From QYOJ01 sp964449285 (GTDB taxonomy: Bacteria; Bacteroidota; Bacteroidia; Bacteroidales; FEN-979): a stretch of DNA of 64,000 nt. A model generated the notes under the pieces. The model did no database searches. It had not been told where the DNA came from and worked only from the letters and a program-made list of their open reading frames with translations. Made by a program: the position numbers and the translations under genes. Positions within the stretch are counted from its first letter, which is position 1. Each line of letters opens with the position of its first letter. Location of the stretch: contig CAYUZX010000005.1 in NCBI GenBank assembly GCA_964449285.1, forward strand, positions 1 through 64,000. The letters are read 5' to 3'. Below are positions 58,866-64,000 of this stretch, piece after piece.

Positions 58866-59045
58866 CTACTTTGTCTTTCGTACTTTGTCTTTCGTTTTCT
58901 TCAATTCCTCCAGTGCACACCCTCCGCACGAACTTGTACAGTTCTTGCACTTCCGAAGAGGATCGGTGAAATACCTGATCAGGCGATAAACTGTATAGGC
59001 TGCCGCAGCAAAAATAATCAGACCGGTGATGAGATATTGCCACAT
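58866..59045 (-). CDS. FeoB-associated Cys-rich membrane protein
   Basis: This 59-residue protein has one N-terminal membrane helix (LITGLIIFAAAAYTVYRLI) followed by CKNCTSSCGGCALEELK, the pattern of small FeoB-associated Cys-rich proteins. The ATG at 59043-59045 comes one base after the FeoAB stop codon (59047-59049), so it is co-translated with the transporter. It may assist or regulate ferrous iron import. The basic tail KTKDKVRKTK is encoded by a 14-base tandem repeat. Confidence 0.9.
   Translation of the reverse strand: MWQYLITGLIIFAAAAYTVYRLIRYFTDPLRKCKNCTSSCGGCALEELKKTKDKVRKTK
58867..58894. repeat. 14-base tandem repeat TACTTTGTCTTTCG (2 x 14, heptamer-based)
   Basis: Two exact copies of TACTTTGTCTTTCG, each two 7-base units. 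It encodes the C-terminus and stop codon of the FeoB-associated protein on the minus strand. Confidence 0.85.
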
Positions 59046-59046
59046 A

Positions 59047-61449
59047 TCAGATAATCAGACTTCCTAACTGGTATATCGAGAAGGATAGAAGCCAGGCCAG
59101 GATCGTTGTGTAGAGAATCAGGAACAGCGCCCACTTCCAGCTGCCCGATTCGCGGCTAACAGTGATGATGACAGCTACACAGGGCATGTAAACCAGGATA
59201 AAAAGCAGGTACGAGATACCTGCAAGCGGGGTGAAGATCGGTTTGCCGATCTGAGGACCATCCGAATATCTCACATTCTGCAGGATTAGCGGAAGATTCT
59301 GTTTTGGGCTCCCATCGGGTTGATGGTCTGAGCCATAAAGTACGCCCATCGTACTAACAACTACTTCTTTGGCAGCAGCTCCCGTGATCAGGCTAACCCC
59401 CATCTTCCAATCAAAACCGAGCGGTTTGATCACTGGTTCGATGAACTTTCCGATTTTCGCGATGTACGATCTCTCTAATCTCTCCTGGTGAGAAGCTTCG
59501 CTCCCGGCTGGAAAATATTCCAGTGCCCAGATGATGATGACAGCAACCAGGATAATCCCGCCCATCTTCCTGAGATACTGCTGCCCCTTCTCCCACATGT
59601 GCTGCAAGCTGACACGGAGTGTTGGGATGCGATAGGGAGGAAGCTCCATCACGAAAGGGGCCTCTTTGCTTTTGAAGAGCGTCTTCTTGAAGATTAGCGA
59701 AACCATCACGGCCAGGAATATTCCTGTGAGATAGACCAGAAAGATGACTGTTCCGGCATGGTTGGGGAAGACAGCTCCTGCAATGAGAATGTAGACGGGA
59801 AGTCGTGCACTACACGACATGAATGGATTGATCAACATGGTGGCCAAGCGATCGTTACGGTTACGAAGGGTTCGGGTGACCATGATAGCCGGGACATTGC
59901 ACCCAAACCCCATGATCAGGGGGATAAATGATTGTCCGTGCAATCCCATCTTGTGCATCAGCTTATCCATGATGAAAGCGGCCCGGGCCATGTAGCCGGT
60001 ATCTTCCATGATCGAGATAAAAAAGAAGAGAATAAGGATGTTTGGCAGGAACACGATCACGCTGCCAACCCCATTAATCACCCCGTCGACCAGTAGGTCT
60101 TTAAGAGGCCCGGTGGGCATCAGGGCGCCAACCTCCCCTGCGAGATATCCTACGCCAGTTTCAATCCACTGCTTGGGATACTCTCCCAGCGAAAAGGTAG
60201 TCTGGAACATAAACCAGAGAAAGAAGATGAAAAGGGGGAGCCCGAAATATTTGTTGGTCAGGATCCGGTCAATCAAATCGCTCTTGGTACGTTCTTTCTG
60301 GGCTGAAGCATTTACTTTCAACGTCTCTTTCAGTGCACCCGCAATGAAACCGTACCGGGCATCCGCGATGAGCGTGTTGGAGTCGTCACGGTAGATCCGT
60401 TCAAGCCTCTCCACCTCCTGCTCCACCACGTCGAGAACCTCTGGGTATACGCTGCTCTTCAGCAGGATCTGGGAGATATTTGGGTCCTTTTCCAGAAGCT
60501 TGATTGCGTAGTATCGGGATGAAGCCTTTAACGTTAATGTTTTATCTTTCCAAATCACATCCTGGATCCTCATCAGGGAACGTTCGATTTCAACACCATA
60601 ATTGATGTGAATGTGACGCATCACCGGATCGCGGTCCTCAAATACCTCAATGATCCGGTCGAACAGCTCCCGCAACCCTTTGCCTTTGGAGCTGACAGTG
60701 GGGATAACAGGAATACCGAGAAGTTTGCCCAGACCATCATAGTCCAGGATATCTCCGCGTCCGGTCAGCTCATCGTACATGTTAAGCGCCAGCACAACCC
60801 GGATGTCCATATCGATCAGCTGTGTAGTGAGGAAGAGGTTCCGTTCCAGGTTGGAGGCATCAACAACGTTGACCACGATATCAGGCATCTCCATGAAGAT
60901 ATGGCTTCTCACGAATAGTTCTTCAGGAGAATATGCAGATAGCGAGTAAGTCCCAGGAAGGTCGGTGATCTCAAACCGGTACCCCTTTTGTTTGAACGAG
61001 GCTGTTTTGGAGTCAACCGTTACCCCTCCGAAGTTACCAACATGCTCTCTCGACTTAGAGATGGAATTGAAAAGTGTTGTCTTTCCGCAGTTGGGGTTTC
61101 CTACAAGGGCAACTTCGATGGTCTTTCCCTTCTCCCTGGCAGTCTCTTTCAGCAGCTCCTCCTGAAGGATAGGGCTGAATTGTTCGACAATCTCTCTGAC
61201 TTCTTCGTCGTGACGCACATCATGAACCGTGAGAACTTCAACCAGCTGGGCCTCACTTTGCCTCAACGAGACATGATAACCCATGATCTTGTATTCGATC
61301 GGATCCTGCAGGGGCGCCGATTTAACCACGGTGATCTCCTTCCCTTTGACAAATCCCATCTCCATCAGCCGGCGGCGGAAATGACCGCGTCCTCTGATCT
61401 TGATAATCTGTGCTGATTCACCCTGCCGTAAATCGAGAAGAGTTGACAA
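59047..61449 (-). CDS. feoAB: Fused FeoA-FeoB ferrous iron transporter, TTG start
   Basis: This 800-residue inner-membrane protein imports Fe2+. Residues 1-75 are a FeoA SH3-like domain (GRGHFRRRLMEMGFVKGKEI). The FeoB GTPase follows with G1 GNPNCGKTTLFN, G3 DLPGTYSLSAYS and G4-like ALNMYDEL, then the membrane domain with two Gate motifs (GFGCNVPAIMVTRTL and PCVAVIITVSRES). It appears to start with TTG (61447-61449): the codon immediately before it is a TAA stop and no earlier start exists. The -7 box at 61475-61482 fits this start. Confidence 0.96.
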   Translation of the reverse strand: MSTLLDLRQGESAQIIKIRGRGHFRRRLMEMGFVKGKEITVVKSAPLQDPIEYKIMGYHVSLRQSEAQLVEVLTVHDVRHDEEVREIVEQFSPILQEELLKETAREKGKTIEVALVGNPNCGKTTLFNSISKSREHVGNFGGVTVDSKTASFKQKGYRFEITDLPGTYSLSAYSPEELFVRSHIFMEMPDIVVNVVDASNLERNLFLTTQLIDMDIRVVLALNMYDELTGRGDILDYDGLGKLLGIPVIPTVSSKGKGLRELFDRIIEVFEDRDPVMRHIHINYGVEIERSLMRIQDVIWKDKTLTLKASSRYYAIKLLEKDPNISQILLKSSVYPEVLDVVEQEVERLERIYRDDSNTLIADARYGFIAGALKETLKVNASAQKERTKSDLIDRILTNKYFGLPLFIFFLWFMFQTTFSLGEYPKQWIETGVGYLAGEVGALMPTGPLKDLLVDGVINGVGSVIVFLPNILILFFFISIMEDTGYMARAAFIMDKLMHKMGLHGQSFIPLIMGFGCNVPAIMVTRTLRNRNDRLATMLINPFMSCSARLPVYILIAGAVFPNHAGTVIFLVYLTGIFLAVMVSLIFKKTLFKSKEAPFVMELPPYRIPTLRVSLQHMWEKGQQYLRKMGGIILVAVIIIWALEYFPAGSEASHQERLERSYIAKIGKFIEPVIKPLGFDWKMGVSLITGAAAKEVVVSTMGVLYGSDHQPDGSPKQNLPLILQNVRYSDGPQIGKPIFTPLAGISYLLFILVYMPCVAVIITVSRESGSWKWALFLILYTTILAWLLSFSIYQLGSLII

Positions 61450-61474
61450 TTAATTTAGATTAAATAAGTGAATG

Positions 61475-61482
61475 CAAAATTA
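61475..61482 (-). promoter_or_regulatory. Promoter -7 box for feoAB
   Basis: The minus strand reads TAATTTTG, 26 bases before the TTG start. It overlaps the stop codon of the WbqC gene by three bases. Confidence 0.55.
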
Positions 61483-62085
61483 CGAAAAATAACTAAGCGT
61501 TTCTGGCCCTAAATTAAATAACAAATCCACGATGCTTAGGTTTTGGATGAATCCATGTCTGTCAGCAAACACCTGGTAATACTCCGGGTACCGGATACCG
61601 GGTACCGGATGCCGGATGCCGGATGATTGCCTGAGGTCGGTAATGCCGGAGGGGGCATACTCAAATGAATCGGTAGGGGTTGTGGTTTTCTCCAAACGAA
61701 TTGCCTGGAAGATGGTCTCAAGCAGCTGTAGATTAAAATCCAGTAGAAAGGTGAAATCCTTCTCGTAGAAGGGCAGGAGGTAATCCTGGTAATAGAGGAA
61801 GAAGGGTGACTTGTTGTATGCAGCTTCAAATGACCGCCAATGGATCTTTTGCCATGGGAGATGAGAGGCGATTCGGATATCCTTTGTTTTGGTGTGATTC
61901 CCTCCCGGCTTATTAACCGGAATGGTAAGCCGCTGCCTGCCATTCGGTCCGCCAATTTCACAATGATTGCGGAACGTCTGTTTCTGATAGGTTTCCCATG
62001 CTTCAATAAGGATCTCGTCTGATACACTGCAGGCCGCAATGTATGAGATAGGGGGGAGATAGGCGGTGGGGAGTAGAAGGGTCAT
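61480..62085 (-). CDS. WbqC family protein with in-frame heptamer insertion
   Basis: This 201-residue protein matches the WbqC-like family often found near polysaccharide genes: LPTAYLPPISYIAACSVSDE, HCEIGGPNGRQRLTIPVNK, LPWQKIHWRSFEAAYNKSPFFLYY and SIVDLLFNLGPE. The biochemical function is unknown. Between residues 154 and 171 it contains SGIRHPVPGIRYP, which is encoded by six heptamers (42 bases, 14 codons) and is not expected in the family. The frame is intact. Confidence 0.88.
   Translation of the reverse strand: MTLLLPTAYLPPISYIAACSVSDEILIEAWETYQKQTFRNHCEIGGPNGRQRLTIPVNKPGGNHTKTKDIRIASHLPWQKIHWRSFEAAYNKSPFFLYYQDYLLPFYEKDFTFLLDFNLQLLETIFQAIRLEKTTTPTDSFEYAPSGITDLRQSSGIRHPVPGIRYPEYYQVFADRHGFIQNLSIVDLLFNLGPETLSYFS
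61584..61625. repeat. Heptanucleotide array CCGGATG in wbqC (6 units)
   Basis: CCGGGTA, CCGGATA, CCGGGTA, CCGGATG, CCGGATG, CCGGATG. Six units total 42 bases, a multiple of three, so the insertion keeps the reading frame. Confidence 0.88.
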
Positions 62086-62142
62086 TAGAATACGAAATAT
62101 GAAACAACGAATCCAGGATCCAGAAACCAGTACCGAAATTAT

Positions 62143-62177
62143 AAAAAAACCGCAGCAGGCACAAGTCCTAATGCGGT
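62143..62177 (-). terminator. Intrinsic terminator after the thioredoxin gene
   Basis: On the minus strand ACCGCA (62172-62177) pairs with TGCGGT (62149-62154), with an inner AGG/CCT pairing, and is followed by seven T (62143-62149). It ends the thioredoxin transcript. Confidence 0.7.
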
Positions 62178-62212
62178 ATAAAGCAGCTAGTGTAGTATTT
62201 TGATATAGTTTA

Positions 62213-62578
62213 TTAGTTCTTCATCTTCAACAACACATCGTCTATTGCCTTTATCAATGAATCTTTCGGAAGTGCTCCCACTGCCATCTGGGGTTGCCCT
62301 TCTTTCGGACAGAAGAGCATTGATGGGATGCTGCGGATGCCAAAAGCAGCCGACAGTTCCTGCTGGTCTTCAGTATCTACTTTGTATACATTAATTTTTC
62401 CATTATACTCTTTTGAGAGCTCTTCCAATACCGGGGCTACCATTTTGCATGGGCCGCACCAATCGGCATAAAAGTCGATTATACAGGGCAATTCACCCTC
62501 AAATTTCCAATCTTTGTTTGCTTCAAAATTGAAGACTTTTTCAACAAAAGTCTCTTTGGTTAAGTGTTCCAGTGCCAT
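62213..62578 (-). CDS. Thioredoxin
   Basis: This 121-residue thioredoxin has the active site FYADWCGPCKMVAP near residue 40 and the cis-proline loop GIRSIPSMLFCPKEG. An N-terminal extension of about 20 residues (TKETFVEKVFNFEANKDW) precedes the fold. It lacks a signal peptide, so it is cytoplasmic. The gene follows an exported paralogue on the same strand with 77 bases between, and a terminator lies downstream. Confidence 0.95.
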   Translation of the reverse strand: MALEHLTKETFVEKVFNFEANKDWKFEGELPCIIDFYADWCGPCKMVAPVLEELSKEYNGKINVYKVDTEDQQELSAAFGIRSIPSMLFCPKEGQPQMAVGALPKDSLIKAIDDVLLKMKN

Positions 62579-62655
62579 TGTGTGATAAATTTATTGTTAA
62601 TTTTTGTTTAGTTAGTTCTTTTTTCATGGTTATAAGGTGATGCAGGTGATGAAAT

Positions 62656-63153
62656 TTATTTCACCATTAGCACATCAGTGATCGCAGTCACGAAAGTAGG
62701 CTTGGGAAGTGCGCCTACCGACATCTGTGGTTTCCCTTCTTTGGGAATGAACAATACTGCCGGAATCGACCGGATGTTAAAGACTTGTGCAAGCTCTTTC
62801 TCTTTGTCGGTATCTATTTTGTAAATCCGGATCTTCCCTTTGTATTCGGCTGCCAGCTCATCCATGATGGGAGCGACCATTTTACATGGGCGGCACCAGT
62901 CGGCATAAAAATCAATGATCACCGGAAGGTCTCCGTTGAATTCCCAGTTGTCGGCATTTTTACCGTAATCCCAAACCAGTGATTTGAATTGTTCGGCGTT
63001 AAGGTGCATTACCTTCCCCTGGTCGGTCAAATTCCCTTCACCAACAGCTTCAGTCGTGGATGAGGAAGCGGCTGTCTTTCCGCCATCGTTGCTGCTGCAT
63101 GCCGTAAGGCTCATCGCCAGGGCAAATCCTATAAGAAATGAGTATTTTTTCAT
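62656..63153 (-). CDS. Exported thioredoxin-fold lipoprotein
   Basis: This 165-residue protein is a lipoprotein (MKKYSFLIGFALAMSLTACS, lipobox LTAC) with a thioredoxin domain. The active site is WCRPC instead of WCGPC, which would alter its redox potential. IRSIPAVLFIPKEGKPQMS contains the cis-proline. It closely resembles the cytoplasmic thioredoxin downstream and probably arose by duplication; it should act on periplasmic disulfides. A -7 box lies at 63177-63184. Confidence 0.93.
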   Translation of the reverse strand: MKKYSFLIGFALAMSLTACSSNDGGKTAASSSTTEAVGEGNLTDQGKVMHLNAEQFKSLVWDYGKNADNWEFNGDLPVIIDFYADWCRPCKMVAPIMDELAAEYKGKIRIYKIDTDKEKELAQVFNIRSIPAVLFIPKEGKPQMSVGALPKPTFVTAITDVLMVK

Positions 63154-63176
63154 AATTTTCTTTTTAAATGATGCTG

Positions 63177-63184
63177 CAAAGATA
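63177..63184 (-). promoter_or_regulatory. Promoter -7 box for the thioredoxin lipoprotein
   Basis: The minus strand reads TATCTTTG, 24 bases before the start codon at 63153. A plus-strand box at 63228-63235 makes this a divergent promoter region. Confidence 0.6.
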
Positions 63185-63227
63185 AAACATTTTTTAATAT
63201 AAATCGCATAAGTATCACTATTTTTTT

Positions 63228-63235
63228 TATTTTTG
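63228..63235 (+). promoter_or_regulatory. Promoter -7 box for the zinc-ribbon protein
   Basis: TATTTTTG matches TAnnTTTG, 21 bases before the ATG at 63257. Confidence 0.55.
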
Positions 63236-63256
63236 CATAGAATTTTACTGGATAAG

Positions 63257-63679
63257 ATGAAGCAGTTTTTTCAAACTCTTGATGAGGACAGGTTTTCTAC
63301 GCATTTTGCAACGGATGAGGAATGTCTACAGTTCCTCTCAGAACAAAAATGGGTAAAAGGCTTTGTTTGCAAGAAATGCGGACATACAAACTACTGCAAG
63401 GGGAAAACACCTTACGCAAGGAGATGTACCCGCTGTAAGAGTGAAGAATCTGCCACGGCTAACACCATATTCCACCGGTGCCATATCCCAATCACCGAGG
63501 CATTCCATATGGTCTACATGGTTTGCTCCAATCCGAAAATATCCTCTTACGAACTATCCCGCCAGCTGGAAATCCGCCAGATGACATGTTGGAAGCTTAA
63601 AAGCAAGCTGATGGAGTGTTTGGAGAATAAGGGAGAAATCGATATCCTCTATAATCCTGAAAGTGATGGAGTGAGTTAG
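63257..63679 (+). CDS. Truncated IS1595-type transposase-like zinc-ribbon protein
   Basis: This 140-residue protein has the N-terminal zinc ribbon of IS1595/ISXO2 transposases (CKKCGHTNYCKGKTPYARRC followed by CTRCKSEESATANTIFH) and the helix-turn-helix-like NPKISSYELSRQLEIRQMT. The DDE/DDN catalytic domain is absent: the protein stops at LENKGEIDILYN. It has its own promoter, so it could be a domesticated DNA-binding protein or a decayed insertion sequence. No inverted terminal repeats are seen. The ATG at 63257 is preferred over a TTG in the promoter. Confidence 0.7.
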   Translation: MKQFFQTLDEDRFSTHFATDEECLQFLSEQKWVKGFVCKKCGHTNYCKGKTPYARRCTRCKSEESATANTIFHRCHIPITEAFHMVYMVCSNPKISSYELSRQLEIRQMTCWKLKSKLMECLENKGEIDILYNPESDGVS

Positions 63680-63686
63680 CGAAATT

Positions 63687-63740
63687 GTCATTGCTGAGTA
63701 GCCGAAGCTGCGAGTATAACGAAGCAGATAGCGACGTGAC
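63687..63740. repeat. GTCATTG-type palindromic element, intergenic copy
   Basis: Begins GTCATTGCTGAG and ends GCGACGTGAC, with AACGAAGCAGATAGCGAC inside. The outer ends GTCA/TGAC are complementary. It lies eight bases after the zinc-ribbon gene stop and before the convergent T9SS cargo gene. Confidence 0.65.
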
Positions 63741-63762
63741 AAACCGAACAGGGGAACGGAAA

Positions 63763-64000
63763 TTAGTTGATGATCAGTTTTTTTATAACTGTCTCATCAT
63801 CCCCGATGATGCGTAAAAAATATACCCCTGCCGGGAGGCTCCTGACATCCACCTGCTTCTGTACGGCTCCGGAGCTTTTAGTCATCTGTGCAGATAGTCT
63901 CACCTTCCCGTTAACATCAATAAGTTCCAGATTCAACGTTTGAGAATTGGGACTCGTTAATTCCAGTGTAACGATATCTGTCGCCGGATTCGGATAGAAA
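63763..64000 (-). CDS. 3' end of a T9SS-exported protein (type A sorting domain)
   Basis: The gene runs off the right edge; only the last 78 codons and the stop (63763-63765) are visible. They read FYPNPATDIVTLELTSP, then LELIDVNGKVR, RSLPAGVYFLRIIG and KKLIIN at the end, the complete pattern of a type IX secretion sorting domain. The cargo domain is outside the window, so its function cannot be told. Confidence 0.92.
   Translation of the reverse strand, partial: FYPNPATDIVTLELTSPNSQTLNLELIDVNGKVRLSAQMTKSSGAVQKQVDVRSLPAGVYFLRIIGDDETVIKKLIIN

Noticed and set aside
58846..59043. Minus-strand 65-residue frame beside feoAB
   Set aside because: The frame beginning at 59045 encodes a membrane helix and CxxC motifs of a FeoB-associated protein and is clearly the real one.
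1..64000. tRNA, rRNA, riboswitch or prophage sequences
   Set aside because: No cloverleaf with a T-loop GGTTCRA, no rRNA-like sequence, no known riboswitch core and no phage genes were recognised on either strand.

Overview
The window comes from a Bacteroidota chromosome, most likely an anaerobic Bacteroidales-type organism, and probably from a draft or metagenome assembly because it contains a 100-N gap. The evidence is the fused LpxC/FabZ, a fused FeoA-FeoB, PorX and C-terminal sorting domains of the type IX secretion system, DUF6515, DUF6427 and TIGR02757 proteins, rubrerythrin and rubredoxin, ferredoxin-linked 2-oxoacid oxidoreductases, and repeated TAnnTTTG (-7) promoter boxes. No tRNA, rRNA, CRISPR array, prophage or complete insertion sequence was seen.

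Layout. 1-1500: oxygen-defence cluster (rubrerythrin, a 56-residue rubredoxin, glutathione peroxidase). 1.7-14.7 kb, all minus strand: M28 peptidase, a damaged glycoside-hydrolase-like gene, a complete 4-hydroxyphenylacetate decarboxylase system (hpdB-hpdC-hpdA), a class I/II aminotransferase, an unknown exported protein, a four-subunit 2-oxoacid:ferredoxin oxidoreductase and a TIGR02757 protein. Read together, the aminotransferase, oxidoreductase and decarboxylase could ferment tyrosine to p-cresol. 14.8-22.3 kb: cold-shock protein, flavoprotein, acyltransferase, three exported proteins, a deletion pseudogene of a DUF418 membrane protein, and a kelch protein with a T9SS sorting domain. 22.4-27 kb: AlgH, a MurL-MurD2 pair (the alternative route to D-glutamate in peptidoglycan) and a LysM glucosaminidase. 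27-39.1 kb: a large propeller protein, rnhB, DUF6427, purD, then a surface-polysaccharide block (glycosyltransferase, flippase, two chain-length proteins, O-antigen ligase). 39.2-44.8 kb: efp and the lipid A genes (lpxD paralogue, lpxA, lpxC/fabZ, lpxD). 44.9-52.8 kb: HD hydrolase, porX, tsaE, a lipoprotein, ald, aroB, aroA. 52.9-64 kb: Fe-S protein, tex, outer-membrane barrel, IorA-like thiamine-diphosphate enzyme, assembly gap, NlpC/P60 peptidase, ferrous iron uptake, WbqC, two thioredoxin-fold proteins, a truncated zinc-ribbon transposase-like protein, and the 3' end of a T9SS cargo gene.

The most unusual feature runs through the whole window. There are more than twenty short tandem arrays of degenerate 7-base units (CCTTCGT, GGCAGTT, AATTACG, CCGGCAT/ATCCAGT, TTCAAGG-GTCGAAG), plus arrays of 8-, 9- and 10-base units and three copies of a GTCATTG...-type palindromic element. 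They sit mostly at gene ends, often supplying the stop codon, in two places form hairpins followed by T-runs, and are inserted in frame inside aroA, murL, murD2, wbqC and a large propeller gene. One encodes most of a signal peptide. They resemble the heptanucleotide STRR repeats of cyanobacteria and the protein-invading palindromes of Rickettsia; I do not know of a formal description in Bacteroidota.

All identifications are from reading the sequence and recalling family motifs; no search was run.
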